A DNA stretch of 64,000 nt from Diaporthe sp. PMI_573 (lineage: Eukaryota; Ascomycota; Sordariomycetes; Diaporthales; Diaporthaceae): the NCBI GenBank assembly GCA_021399435.1, contig JAJTUP010000038.1:558001-622000 (forward strand), read 5' to 3'. This document shows, piece after piece, positions 10,990 through 22,207 of the stretch. Within the stretch, counting starts at the first letter, position 1; every line of letters starts with the position of its first letter. The position numbers and the translations under genes were made by a program. Below the pieces are notes generated by a model. It ran no database searches and was not told the origin of the DNA. It worked only from the letters and a program-made list of their open reading frames with translations.

Positions 10990-11359
10990 CTCTTCGGAAA
11001 GGTCACGAAAAGCTTAATAAGGAACTTGAATGTACCATCGCTTGAGGAAAATAATGAAAGCTTCAAAGGACAATTAGGAAGAAGACTCGGAACAACTAAA
11101 CAACAGAAGGCCGAATTAGACCCTAACAAAAGACTCGCTCGAATTGAGGACATCCATACAGCGCAGATTGAGGCTGGGCTTTTCAAGAGTACTTCTATTG
11201 AATAGAAAGAGATAGAATTGACTACGGACGAAGATGAGTACATCATACTTCATTTATAGTGAAAGAAATAAAAAGAGAAACAGACGGTTGATCTTCAGTT
11301 ATACGGAATTGTCAGGAGGTCCATACAAGGTTTAGTTAACACGAGGGTCACCTGACTTA
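10990..11359 (+). mobile_element. truncated Fot1-like transposon relic (C-terminal end plus right terminal repeat)
   Basis: Plus-strand frames give LRKGHEKLNKELECTIA, then after a frameshift NESFKGQLGRRLG and ELDPNKRLARIEDIHTAQIEAG, then an internal TAG and DEDEYII. This parallels the tail of the transposase at 6190-6500 (PNSRF...IRRAQIEAG...EEEDYIV). The sequence ends at 11357 with CGAGGGTCACCTGACT followed by TA, a variant of the terminal repeat of the complete element (AGTCAGGTGACCC versus AGTCAAGTGGCCC, read inward). No left terminal repeat was found, so the element is 5'-truncated. It is a different subfamily copy, not a duplicate of the 6126-7980 element. Confidence 0.75.
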
Positions 11360-11461
11360 CTACTTGCCAGAAATTAATAGTATTGCTACACACATATATA
11401 TAGATAAGTTAACATGGGATCCGCCTTGGTGTTGATTATGATCTGCGGTCTGTAACAGATA

Positions 11462-12985
11462 CTACTCCAGCACCATGGACTCGGTATACTTCTTGATCGT
11501 AATCTCAATAAGCCCAAGCTGCTCCTTGGGCCACTCCAGCCACGCCCTGTGCTCCTCGTCCAGGAACTGGTCGATCCCCATGATGATATGCTCCGCCCAC
11601 CCCTCCATGAACCAGTACACCTCAAGCTCCTTCAGGAGGAGTGCAAAGTACCCGTACACCACCAGCGCGATCTGCTCCTTCCGCTGCAGGTATTGGATAT
11701 ACTCGTTACCCAGCCGGTAGAGCCAGCCGTAGACAGACGTCTCCTGGTCCGACTCCAGCGGCTCGTCCGGCGTCCTGCCCCACATCGCCTCGCAGGCAGG
11801 CCGGATGGCCTCGAGGGCGGACAGGCTCTGCCGGCACACATCAATCAGCAACTCGTCGCGGCCGGCCGGGTTCATCAGGGAGCAAATATGCAGCCGGAGC
11901 CGGTCGACGGGCGCCCTCCAGTCGGGCCTGTGCTGCATGCTCCTCTCCCGCCTCTCCAACTCCCTGTCGTGCTGCCACTGGTCGTCTCCCTCCCTCCCCT
12001 TGGTCAGCGCGCGCAGCGGGCCGTTCTCGTTGAATATAAAGGGGCTGCCCATGGTCTCGATGATGATGCGCACCCCGCGGACGAGCTGCAGCCACGTGGC
12101 GGGGCTGTCGTCCCCTCCCGCCGTGAACATGAGGAAGTCGTCCGGCCGGGGCCCCTTGGCGAAGGTGCAGAAGCACACGAGCATGGAGGACACGTACAGC
12201 GCGTGGGCGTTGTCCCTCCCCAGGCGCGAGAGCTCCAGGCGCGTCTGCTCGAGCGCGGTGGCGAAGTGCAGGTCCGCCTCATCGTGCAGCTGGTGCGCGC
12301 GCCCCGGGTCGTTGTTGTGGAGTTCCAGGCGGCCCATGTGTAGGGCCGAGTAGGTCAGGATGAGGTGGAGGGTGTGCGGGTTTGCGAAGCCGATCTTGGG
12401 GCAGTCGACTGACCAGAAGGGGTCTAGCCCCCTTGCGTTGGCGATGTTTATGGAGGCCTTGTACATGTAGTGGTGGAGGAGCTGGAGGTCCGTGATGTTC
12501 AGGGTGTGGTCGCCGATCAGGTAGGGCGGCGGTTGTTGTTCTGCTGGTGTAACCGGAGATACGACGGCTTGGTCTGGCGTGCTTCCCGGGCTGTGGTCGT
12601 CGGGATGAGGTTGGGAGATAGCCGCCAGCCAGTCCTTCCGGGGCCGGCCTCGTCGGCGAGGGGCGTCTTGGCCAGATGGAGAGGCATCTGGAGGGGGCGA
12701 TGGATTCGAGTTGAAACTGCAAGGGATGCGAAACTTGATACAATTCTCGCAGGTTGGTTTTGTCTCATCGCACTGCAGTTTTGCTCAGCACTCGATATGC
12801 ACGTTACGTGCTTGCCAGCTGTCCAGGGAGACAGGCTTCAAAAAGAACAAAAATAAGAGAAAACCCACTTTGATACGTCTCAGCTTGCAGTTCTTGCAGC
12901 CATGCCGTGATCTGAAAGGTGGGAGGTCAGCGAGACAGGTCCCGAAAAGGGCGTTCCACGCGGAGGAGAAGACGCCTCGTGCCAT
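11462..12985 (-). CDS. Zn2Cys6 fungal transcription factor (2 exons, ~475 aa)
   Basis: Exon 1 is 12985-12869 and exon 2 is 12772-11462, joined over a 96-nt intron that falls inside the zinc cluster. The joined cluster reads GCKNCKLRRIK and then CDETKPTCENCIKFRIPC, giving the six cysteines of a binuclear Zn2Cys6 DNA-binding domain at residues about 30-57. A basic proline-rich linker (RRRGRPRK) follows. The remainder begins LHHYMYKASINIANARGLDPFW and resembles the C-terminal domain of UPC2-like regulators. It is expected to be a nuclear DNA-binding regulator. The first exon is uncertain: an acceptor-like CCTTTCAG at about 12919-12912 would remove the residues before RHGCKNC and imply a different 5' exon. 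It is divergent from the RTA1-family gene at 13932, which makes that gene a natural candidate target (inference). Confidence 0.82.
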
Positions 12986-13931
12986 CCCGTGTCTCACGAC
13001 AGAAACACGGATCTGGGATGAACGGTACGATACTGGCTGGTTGGGGAACAGCCTGGTATTGTGGCAGAAGAGAACATTGAACAATGTGCTGCCCGTCTTG
13101 AAGAACCACAGATCACAGGGAGCGGAAGCTGCTTACTTGTGGTGCGTACGCCTCGTACGCTTACCGACACCAACATTCTTGCAAGCAGTCGTGCTGTCAT
13201 CCGACATGATCGTCTGGGTCTTGGAACTTGTTTGGACATTGACTTTTTGTCGATGGGGGGTGCGGACACGCGCTTCAAATACGATGAATACGAATAATGG
13301 GCAGCACTTATAAGACGGGCGAGACTTGCGCGGCAGCAGGGGGGCAGTGCAGCAGGGTCAACTGTCCGGCCGAGGTGTTGCCGCCGTCCTCGGAAGTTTG
13401 GAACGGTGGGAATGGCGTCGTCTGCGGGTCGTCCTGCCCAGCCTAACCAGCCCTACGGGATATTATTACTTAGCAAAGCATGATGAACTCGACGTTCGAA
13501 GATCGCTCCCAGGGGGGCTCTGGCGCTATCCGACCCGTTACATGAGGTTAAAGGGTGCAGGGGTTCCGCTGTTACGGAAGGGCCCACAAGGAGAGGAGCC
13601 GGCCAATGCGCTTAATTCATGGCGTCTAGTTGCCTTATTTGGTCCTAATTTACGTATTCTGCTATACGAAAAATCAACTCTCGAATACGTAAAATCACCG
13701 ACCAGTCCAGGCAATGGATAGAGGTCTAAATAAATACACCACTGATTCGGCCGACGACATGTTTTTAGATACGCCCAGAAAAGACAGTGGGAAATAAGAA
13801 TAAATTTTTATCTGCTTGGAAGCGCCATTCTCAGTCTTTTCTGTTCACCTTGACTTCAACTTCGCGACCACCATACCAAATTACTCAACCTTTCGCTCTT
13901 TTATCTTGCCGTTCAGTCTTTTCGGCCCAAC
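12986..13931. other. shared intergenic region between regulator and RTA1 gene
   Basis: About 0.95 kb between divergent starts. Only short frames are seen. CT-rich tracts at 13820-13920 just before the RTA1 ATG look like an ordinary fungal core promoter. No repeat or RNA gene is visible. Confidence 0.5.
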
Positions 13932-14870
13932 ATGGATATCGTCTTCAACCAACACCCCAATGGCACTTTTGACATTGAGTACTTCCAGTACACACCGTCG
14001 AAGGAGGCAGGCCTGTCATTCATGGTGATCTTTGCAGCCGCAGGAGTAGCTCACATTGGCTACATGTTCTTTTTCCGAGCATGGTCCTTCATCCCCATGA
14101 TACTGGGCGGCATATGTAAGTGAACTCGGTTGTGCTACAAGAATTCCTACCCCCCCCCCAAACACCGTCTCACCCGCGTACAATTGGACTAACCAAGAAT
14201 CCCTCCTCCAGGCGAAATCTTCGGCTACTACGGCCGCTTCAAAGCCCACTCCGAACCAGACAAAATCGGCCCCTGGATAATGCAGGCGATGCTCCTCCTC
14301 TGCGCCCCACCCCTCCTCGCGGGAAGCATATACATGTCCCTGGGCCGGCTGATAACCGCCCTCGACGCCTCGCGCTTCTCCATGATCCGCCCGACCATCC
14401 TGACAAAGATATACGTGCTCATCGACGTGCTGGCCTTCTTCAGCCAGCTGGCGGGCGTGGGCGTCCAGGCCTCGGGCGACGCGCACCTCATGGCCATCGG
14501 AAAGAAGTGCATCCTGGGCGGGCTGATCTTCCAGGAGGTCGCGCTCCTCTTCTTCACCTATATTGCTGTTAGGGTCCAGAACAAGCTGAGCCGCGAGCCG
14601 ACCGATGTTGCTTTGGGTATTGGTCATGTGCTCAGGTGGAGGCGGTACTTCGCCGTCATGTACGTCGCCACTGTGCTGCTGATTGTGCGGAACATGATCC
14701 GTCTCGTTGAGTTTGCGCAGGGCCCCAAGGGGACCATCGCGTCCAACGAGGCCTTCATCTATGTGTTCGATGCCGTCCCCATGGCGTTGGTCATGGTCGC
14801 GCCGCTTGTGTTCTACCCTGCTAGGCTGACTAGGGTTGCGTTGAACTCGGAGTACAAGGTGGTCGAATAA
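13932..14870 (+). CDS. RTA1-family multi-span membrane protein (2 exons, ~280 aa)
   Basis: Exon 1 is 13932-14115 and exon 2 is 14212-14870, with a 96-nt intron (GTAAGTG...CTCCAG) that joins GGI-C-EIFGYYGRF, a conserved RTA1 turn. The protein has about seven hydrophobic spans, among them FMVIFAAAGVAHIGYMFFF, AMLLLCAPPLLAGSIYMSLG, VLIDVLAFFSQLAG, GGLIFQEVALLFFTYI, YFAVMYVATVLLIV and AVPMALVMVAPLVFYP. Family features include RMIR-like 'RNMIRLVEF' and 'SNEAFIYVFDAVPM'. RTA1/RTM1/RSB1 proteins sit in the plasma or organelle membrane and are linked to lipid (sphingoid base) export and stress or drug resistance; the substrate here is unknown. Length is normal for the family. The regulator gene upstream is divergent. 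Confidence 0.88.
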
Positions 14871-15892
14871 TATTGTACTTTCTGGGCACCAATTAGAAGT
14901 TTTTCATTTGTGTTTTATCTATTTCAAAATCTCACTTGTCATTTCCTTTGTATGTAGTTGGGTGGTGATGCTGGTAGCATAGGAAGACCATCTTCCTGTC
15001 GTGCGAGGCGCAATGGGGTCTGCATTGCAAAAATAAACCATACATTTTGGTGAGATCTGTGGTAATCATGTATTTTGTTGAATATCCACCATTTTTACCC
15101 TTTTACTAGTAGCTGTGGTCATTGGGAAAGGATAGGTGATCAAGTGGAGCAGATGTCTTGAGAGCGTCCAGCCCACCAATATGCGTACATGTGTTGGATG
15201 TAGGCGGGTTGCCATCGTCGCCTGGTGGAAAGGCCGCGCATCTATCTTGATGCTGGTGACTATCACGTCCCGGTCCGACAGAACCATTTTTCCTTCTCGC
15301 CTAACAACCTTCTGACTTAGCGGCTTGGATTAAAGTTCGCGGAGCGACATACCCCAGTAACATGATTCGGTGCAACAAGAAGGCCGAATAAATTCCCGCG
15401 GCCACGCGATGGCGACCTGCGATGATCAGCTCGCGGTGCGGGCCGAGCGAATGGGTCGGCAGGAGGAATCTCACCCAAATACACTAACCACAACCAGGCT
15501 GCAGGTAGCATCGAGGGCTGGAATCTGGGGCAAGGCATTCCTGCGGGCTTCGGACTTTCCGGTCCGCCCCCGGCCCGAATGTCCTTGATCCTCCTGCGAG
15601 GTCAGAATGTTGGCACCTAATCGCGTTACACAATGCATACCTCCGGCGCGGGACAATTGCGGACATAATGCGGGGCTTAACTCCTGGTCGAGTCTCGGCC
15701 ATACACAGCTATGGTGCAGCAGCTGTGTACGAGTCGAGATACATATATGAGGCAGTCCTCGAGGTCTTTCAAGCGTGATACTGGCATCTCCCAAGCAGAA
15801 CAAGACAAATAACGCATAGTACACTGTACAACTCACCCAAAGCATCGTATCTACCTACCTCTTGTCCCGTCGATACCACATCACAGCCCGTC
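14871..15892. other. intergenic, no gene seen
   Basis: About 1 kb between the RTA1-family gene and the aldo-keto reductase. The minus-strand frame at 15471-15845 has no family features. Nothing else is recognised. Confidence 0.5.
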
Positions 15893-17066
15893 ATGAGCCC
15901 AGCTGCGAAAACCACCATCGCCGGCAAGCCGATCGGCCCCGTTGGATATGGCCTTATGGGTAGGACTGACCTCCAAAGACTCGGATTGTGTGGCTGTGCC
16001 CTGACATATTGACAGGTTTGACAACATGGACCGACATGAAGTACGAAGATGCCGCCAAGGCCATGAAGGCAGCACTTGAGCAGGGCGCAAACTTCTGGAA
16101 CGGCGTGAGCAGAAACCAACCACCCCCGACACGTCCCCGAGGGGTTCTCACAGCTGACGGAGCACAATAGGGCATATTCTACGGCACACCCGAGTCCAAC
16201 TCGCTGCACCTGCTGAAGTACTACTTCACAAAGTACCCAGAGGACGCAGACAAGGTCGTCCTCTCCATCAAGGGCGCGTACGACCGGGCGACCAACACGC
16301 CGCAGGGGAGCCCGGAGGGCATCCGAGCGTCGGTGGAGGAGGCGCTGCGCGTCCTGGAGGGGACCAAGAAGATCGACGTGTTCGAGATGGCGCGCGTGGA
16401 CCCCAGCGTCCCCATCGAGACGAGCGTCGCGGCGCTGGCGGCGCTGGTCGCGGAGGGCAAGATCGGGGGCATCGGCCTGAGTGAGGTCAGCGCGGCCACG
16501 ATCCGCCGGGCTGCCGCGGTGGCGCAGATTGCGGCGGTGGAGATTGAGCTGAGCCTGTTCACGACGGACGTGCTGGGCAACGGGGTGGCGGATGCGTGCC
16601 ACGAGCGTAAGTGTTTCCGGTACAGTTGCCCCGTATTTTGTTTCTCCGGTTGACATGACATCCTCTTGTGACAGTTGACATCGCGCTCGTGGCGTATAGC
16701 CCAGTCAGCCGCGGGTGGCTCACTGGGGAGTTCCGGAAGCCCGAGGATATCCCGGAGTCGGACCTGCGGCGTCACCTTCCGCGGTTCCAGCCGGGGGCGT
16801 TTGAGCAGAACTTCAAGCTCGTCGAGGCCGTCGAGAAGATTGCTGAGCGCAAGGGCGCGTCGGTGGCACAGGTGGCCATCGCGTGGGTGAAGAGGCAGGG
16901 AGGTATTCCCATCCCCGGGTCGAGGAAGGTCGAGAGGGTGGTGGAGAACTGCCGGGATGTTGACTTGAACGCGGACGATCTGGCAGAGATACAGAAGCTG
17001 CTGGAGTCGCTGCCTATCACGGGAGGGAGGTATCCTCCTGCGTTCGAGTCTCTGCTGAGCCAGTAG
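15893..17066 (+). CDS. aldo-keto reductase, pyridoxal reductase (Plr1)-like (4 exons, ~327 aa)
   Basis: Exons are 15893-15959, 16016-16104, 16171-16606 and 16675-17066; introns are 56, 66 and 68 nt with good GT-AG ends. The spliced product starts MSPAAKTTIAGKPIGPVGYG and contains FWNGGIFYGTPESNSLHLL (catalytic Tyr in IFYG), the VVLSIKG lysine strand, and the NADP-binding end (IPGSRKVERVVENC). These match the fungal pyridoxal reductase branch, which reduces pyridoxal to pyridoxine with NADPH in vitamin B6 salvage. As in that branch, the usual catalytic His position reads as Arg in EMARVDPSVPIE. It is cytosolic by expectation. Related AKRs reduce other aldehydes, so substrate is inferred. Length fits Plr1. 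Confidence 0.88.
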
Positions 17067-18453
17067 ACCAGCACACCGTCTAGATATACATCTGAATCAC
17101 CACTTCTTTTTTTTTCAAAGCAGACATCCGTTCAAGGGTACGGTGGATACCCACAGTAACAAAAGGTTTTAGTTTAAGACAGAGTGAGTGATGAATCAAT
17201 TTCCAAGACTACTAGGGCCCCAATCGCGTGGGCTTCAAGGAAGAATCGGACGACTCAGAGTGTGAGCTTGCTTGGGTTTGAGTGTGAGCGTGAGCTTGAA
17301 TGTGGGTATGAAAAGAGTTATCCCTTGGTCAAGAGGAGCCGATGAGACGACACGTGCTGGATTGCCCGACCGAGTGTTTCGGGTTGGGACATGCGCATAG
17401 AACCCCCATTATCGCCCAGTTGTTCGATGAGCTGATGTTGTTACAGCTTTTTGTGGTTGTGATTCGCGTACCTGAAGATCGTGATTGACACTGCAGGACG
17501 ATCGATCGGATGTGTGTACTGTGCAATGTGCGGCCATCAATTGGTTTGGTATTTGTCTGGTCGTTTGTCGTTTGGTCGCTTGTGTATTTATCTCACACAC
17601 CAACAGTAAAACAAGGACTAGAGTATAAACATCCGACTCGCATTCGCAAGCCTGTGGATCGAGCCGGGAGCCTTTTCATCTCTGCAGTGTTTGAGACACT
17701 CAGAAACTGTCAACAACCGACTTGACGTGCGGCCGTTGTGGCCCAATATAGAAGATGCGCAGGGACTCCCCGGCAGTTTCAGAGCCCCAAACCGTAAAAG
17801 GCGGGGCGCAGTCGGGCCCTTGGCGAGGGCTCAGTGGGCAGACAGTGGCAGAGTAGCACTCTGCCCTCTGGGGCTAGCGACTCCCGCCACCGAGCCGCAG
17901 CAGACGACAGCCAACTTTATTCAAGGGCCCTGTCGGTACCCCTCCTGCATGTCCGACTCCTACGCTGCCGGGCATCAGCAAATCAATGATAAAAAAGATC
18001 AGTACCCCTTACCCACCGGTCGTGCCGATGGCCTCCTGCATTTTGTTTTTGCAAAAAAGAAAATCCACACGGTAAACAGCCAGGTCGTTTCGACGACGGG
18101 GGCAATCGATCTCGGTGATGCAACAGGCAGAGTGAGCAACGGCAACGGCAAACCACAAGTTAACGCAACAACTCACCGACCCCGACGCTAGACGGTCCCC
18201 GTCTCCATTCCCCAGTCCCCCCATCCGCATCCGCATCCCCCAGCCACCAAAGAGAGGACTCCCGCCGTCATCGCCACGAAGCCATACATATACCCATCCG
18301 CGCAGCCAGGGAAGCGAGGCCCACGACAAGACAGAAAAACAGGCCTCGCTCTCGTCATCGTCACCCTCGATCAATTGGCTTGCCCACTGCCATTATCCCC
18401 CCCCCCCTAGACACACTCGGTTCATCTCGACCAACTCGGCACACACATCGAAA
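17067..18453. other. intergenic, no gene seen
   Basis: About 1.4 kb. It contains short G/T-rich repeats around 17240-17310 (GTGAGCTTG-like units). The stretch directly before 18454 is C/T-rich, as expected of a fungal promoter for the Sec2-domain gene. No conserved frame is seen. Confidence 0.5.
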
Positions 18454-19473
18454 ATGTCCTCAACAATGACCCTGACGATGCCTGCCCTCCCGCAACCAAG
18501 ACTCAGCACAATCCCCTGCTGCCCCAGCTGCGGCGACGACCTTTCCCTCTCCTTCATCCCGAAGGATCCCCACGCCGACGCCCAGACACCCGCCCTCGCC
18601 GCCGCCCAGAAACAGATCGAAGATCTAGAGGCCCAGGTCCGCCTCCTGAACCAAAAGGCCACCGCCGCCGTCGACCGCTGGGCAGACTACGAGGACGAGC
18701 TGGGAAAGCTGAAAGCCGAGCTGAGGAAGCGCAACAACAGCGTCCCCTCCGCCAACGCCAGGCCGCAGACGCCCACCCTGCGCGAGACGCCCTCGTCCCC
18801 CGCCACAAACAGCACGGTCGGCAGCCCCGGCGCCGCGGTGACGAGCTTCGCCTCCGCCGCGAGCAGCCGCATATCCGCCTACCTGTCGCGCAAGTCGACC
18901 CCGAACCTGAAGGCCCAGCAGCAGCCGGCTGGCCACCAGAGCTCCCTGAGCACATCTTCCCTGCTGCCCGCGGGGGGTCTGGCGGCGGCCGTGGGAGGGA
19001 GCCCAGGCCACCAGAGCAGCCGGAGCACGTCCTCGCTCGCACCACCCCGGACGCCCGGCGGCGGCGCCGCCGCACCACCAACCCCGCTGACGCCCCTGAC
19101 GCTATCCCTGTCGGGCGGGAAGGTGACCTGGACGCCGGGCCACTCCCCCGCCCCCTCGAGCGACGACCTCCTCGAGGCCCTGACGCGCGAGCAGCAGCTG
19201 CGGCTCGCTGCCGAGGGCAAGCTCAACGACTCGAGCAAGGAGATCGAGGACCTGAGCGTGACGCTGTTCGAGCAGGCCAACGAGATGGTCGCCACGGAGC
19301 GGAGGGCCCGCGCCCGCCTGGAGGAGCGCGTCGGCGAGCTTGAGAGGCGCGAGTCCGAGAAGAAGAGGCGCCTCGAGCGGCTCGAGCAGGCCATGGGCCG
19401 CATCGAGAGGGCGCGCGCGCTGCTTAACAGCGGCGGGGAGGCCAATGTGGCCGAGAAGAGGGCTAGTGCTTAG
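18454..19473 (+). CDS. Sec2-domain coiled-coil protein (single exon, 339 aa)
   Basis: One uninterrupted frame with ATG at 18454 in an AAAATG context. Near the N-terminus is a CCPSCGDDL zinc-ribbon-like start, then a coiled coil (about residues 50-90, with 'IEDLEAQVRLLNQKATAAVDRW'). A long Ser/Pro/Ala-rich linker follows with two similar copies of a GHQSS-LSTSS-L unit (about residues 158 and 187). The C-terminal coil (about 238-325) has LSVTLFEQANEMVATERRAR, the signature of the Sec2/Rabin GDP-GTP exchange domain. Sec2 proteins activate the Rab GTPase Sec4/Rab8 on secretory vesicles and so drive polarized exocytosis at hyphal tips. This copy has only the minimal exchange coil, so a Sec2-like role is inferred from the domain alone. 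Confidence 0.8.
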   Translation: MSSTMTLTMPALPQPRLSTIPCCPSCGDDLSLSFIPKDPHADAQTPALAAAQKQIEDLEAQVRLLNQKATAAVDRWADYEDELGKLKAELRKRNNSVPSANARPQTPTLRETPSSPATNSTVGSPGAAVTSFASAASSRISAYLSRKSTPNLKAQQQPAGHQSSLSTSSLLPAGGLAAAVGGSPGHQSSRSTSSLAPPRTPGGGAAAPPTPLTPLTLSLSGGKVTWTPGHSPAPSSDDLLEALTREQQLRLAAEGKLNDSSKEIEDLSVTLFEQANEMVATERRARARLEERVGELERRESEKKRRLERLEQAMGRIERARALLNSGGEANVAEKRASA

Positions 19474-20088
19474 TGCATGAGACGTGTCTTGCTTGGGTGG
19501 TTGGTTTTGTTCTGTACAAGTCTATTTTCTTTCTCTTATTTCTTTGTTCTGTCGCTATGATACCATGAAGGGATGACTACTACTACTACTATTATTACTA
19601 CTGTATTGAGTAAAGGCTGGGATCAGGGAGAGATTGATAATGAGCCCGGTGATATGGGGGAACAAATTGGTCATGAATACGGCTAGACTGGTAATAATGC
19701 GTCAATTCCACGCAGACATTTTGGTAGAGGATTGTTTTATCACATAATTAGCTTTTGTTCTGAAGCAAACATGATGGATTGACCCAACTGATGCTAAGCT
19801 GTGGGACAGTGTCTTTGTGAAATGCCCACTCTTCTGAGATGAGCCATCTATTAGATCCAAGTCTTGAATCGAGTTGTGTCCAGCCGCTGCATACCGACCG
19901 TGATATCAGAGACATGCTTCGAGTCCACTAGCCGGCTGTCAAATACTGGTTGTTCAATGCATCAAAAACTGGTCTCCCTGCCCCAGAGAACTTCGCAACC
20001 GTCATCGCCGTCTTAGGTCAGTCAGCTTCCATCGGGACTGCTGCTGTTCCTCTCTCTCTTCGGGCTGGCTGACCGTCGAGTTGGGGTA
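19474..20088. other. intergenic between convergent genes; trinucleotide repeat
   Basis: 3' ends of the Sec2-domain and Pus4 genes converge here. A short (TAC/TAT)n microsatellite lies at about 19576-19602. Nothing else is seen. Confidence 0.6.
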
Positions 20089-21497
20089 TCACTCTTCTTG
20101 GGGGCTTCCAGCCCGCTCCGGCGTGCCCTCACGCTTGGACCTAGGGCTCTCCGCCGCCTGCTCCTCGAACTTGACCTTCTCCTGTGCCTCGCTCTCGCCG
20201 CCGTTCACGCCACCTGGCTGGTTCCACCGGCGGACCATGCCCTCGACCTGGGGGCCCCAGACGTCCTCCCCCTTGGCGAGGTCCGAGTACTCGAGGCAGT
20301 TGGGCCCGCCGAGCACAAAGTCGCCCTGTCGGTTCCGCACCAGCTCCGTCATCAGCCCCGCCGACTCCAGCTTCTCGCCCAGGTCGTGGGCCAGCGACCG
20401 CACGTAGAAGCCTGACGTGGCTGTCATGCGGATCTTGACCGCCGGGGGCCCCTTGTCCTCCCATGGGGCAGCCGTGCCCTCCTGTACAGGTGGGACCAGG
20501 TCGGAGCCCCTGCCCTTAGGTGGTAGCTCGCCTAGCGCGCCCGACATGACTGGCGAGGTCGGCTTGTCCTGGCTGTCCTGGGCGGTTGGTGTCTGAGGCT
20601 GGTTGCTGTTCTTCTTTTGTTTCTTGGCCTGCCGCTCCTTGACCAGGTCGTCCTGCCTCTCCTCGAATTTGCGCTTCAGGTCCTCGTGCGCCGCCAGGGC
20701 CTGGCTGTCGGCCTCCTCCTGCTCGGGTGTCATCGTATTTCCCGCGGCCTGGTCCCTCTCGACACGCCAGAGCTGCTCGGCATACTGCTTCTCCGCCGCG
20801 GTGGCCTCGGCCGTGGGCCAGTAGTGGGTGTGGGTGCCGGGCTCGTAGTACTCCAGCAGCTCCAGCTCCGTGACGGTGACCTCCCTCGTCTGGATCTCCC
20901 TCGGGATGGGTTTGCCCTCTCGCGCGTACTCGTATAGTGGTTTGCCCTCCATCTTGAGTGCGGAGAACAGGGGTGGCATCTGCTGGTAGGTGCCGCGGAA
21001 GTTCTCCAGGGCCTCCAGGACCTTCTCTTTCGTGATGTGGTCGTACGGTCGCTTCTTTAGCAGATGACCGCATCGGTCGTACGAGTCGGAGGAGGCGCCG
21101 AAGACGACTACCGTATCGTAGGTCTTGGTGCAGCTGAGGAAGCTGGAGAGCGCCTTGGTGCCCTTCCCACAGCCCAGGATCAGAACACCCGTGGCCATGG
21201 GGTCCAGAGTGCCGCCGTGTCCCATCTTCACCTCAATCGCGCGCTTCACCTTGCGGCGGCGCTTTTGTTGGAAATTCGACTCTTTTTGGCGGGCGGCCTT
21301 CTCTTGCTCGAGCATGGGCTTGAATAGAGTGGAGGGGTTGAAGTAGGTCTTGCAGTCACGGATGACCTGGGCGGAGCTCATTCCGTACGGCTTGTTGATG
21401 GCTAGAGGTAATGGTTAGACAGGTTCAAACCCATGGTGAAGCGCATTGGTGGCTACAACATACCGAAGATGCCATCGAGCACCTGTTCTGCAGCCAT
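20089..21497 (-). CDS. PUS4: tRNA pseudouridine-55 synthase, TruB/Pus4 family (2 exons, ~448 aa)
   Basis: Exon 1 is 21497-21464 and exon 2 is 21401-20089, joined over a 62-nt intron; the junction gives DGIF-A-INKPYGMSSAQV, the conserved TruB start. The catalytic block is GHGGTLDPMATGVLILGCGK, with the catalytic Asp in TLDP. Further TruB motifs are SFLSCTKTYDTVVVFGASSD, RGTYQQMPPLFSALK, YEYAREGK and SGFYVRSLAHDLGEKL. Pus4 makes pseudouridine 55 in the T-loop of tRNAs in the cytoplasm, nucleus and mitochondria. Compared with bacterial TruB, a long charged insert (about residues 215-310, with KERQAKKQKKNSN) and an acidic tail are fungal additions. An in-frame ATG eight codons upstream (21521) is an alternative start. 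Confidence 0.9.
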
Positions 21498-22207
21498 CTT
21501 GAACAGCCGCTGGGCTTGCATGTAAGCTGGGCAGCAGCAGGTGGAGCCAAGTTAGCGGGACTGGAAGGAACGTCGGAGTAAAGGCAACAGAAAGTAACGA
21601 CTCGCGCGACTGAGCTCTGGAGGCGAGATCAATGCATTGACCTCGGCAAAATGTGCGGACCGCAGGTGGTTTTGGTATCTGTTTCTTCAAGTGGCTGCAG
21701 AACGGGTCATCCTACTGGCAGGATAATCGTAGAGCGATTGAAGGGGAGCTCGGTCGGTTATTTTTTGCGCTTCGGCGATTTTCTGACAGTGCAAGCTCGA
21801 TTGGGAAGGAGGCTCTTATCGATATCGACTGCCACCCGCCCATCCCTGCAGGCCGTCCAAAGAGAAGGTATGAGTGACGTAGCGCAGGGCTGTTTCAAGG
21901 GTCACTCGCAGGGTACTAGGTACCCGCCGATCACTTTACGCCGCCACACTTCGGTCGCGTTGGAGCGGGCGCAACAGCAGTCGCAGTCGCGTTCCCATCC
22001 ACTCAGGCAACTCAAGCTGGCGTTCCTTCTTCTGACAACAACCCCTCCACCTTCCATGCCTTCTTTGCATTTTTGGTTCGAATCATTGACGAGCCACACA
22101 CGAGCAAGGCGGTCTGTCGTCATCGCAAATGTACTCATTAGTGCTATCACCAACGCTTTAAATACACCGATATTTTCTCACGTGCCGATCCCGATCTCGA
22201 TCTCGTA
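21498..22207. other. divergent promoter region
   Basis: About 0.7 kb between the minus-strand Pus4 gene and the plus-strand AT-hook gene. The frame at 21651-22208 has no family features and no stable codon pattern. A 'ggttcgaatc' at about 22075 was tested as a tRNA T-loop and failed (see rejected items). Confidence 0.5.

Noticed and set aside
11549..12343. 264-codon plus-strand frame rich in Arg/Pro/Val
   Set aside because: It is the opposite-strand shadow of the Zn2Cys6 regulator's last exon.
11462..17066. Secondary-metabolite gene cluster
   Set aside because: A regulator, a membrane protein and a reductase are present but no PKS, NRPS, terpene cyclase or P450.
22060..22100. GGTTCGAATC resembling a tRNA T-loop
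   Set aside because: The flanking bases (TTTTG and ATTGA) do not pair as a T-stem and no D-arm, anticodon stem or acceptor stem is present upstream.
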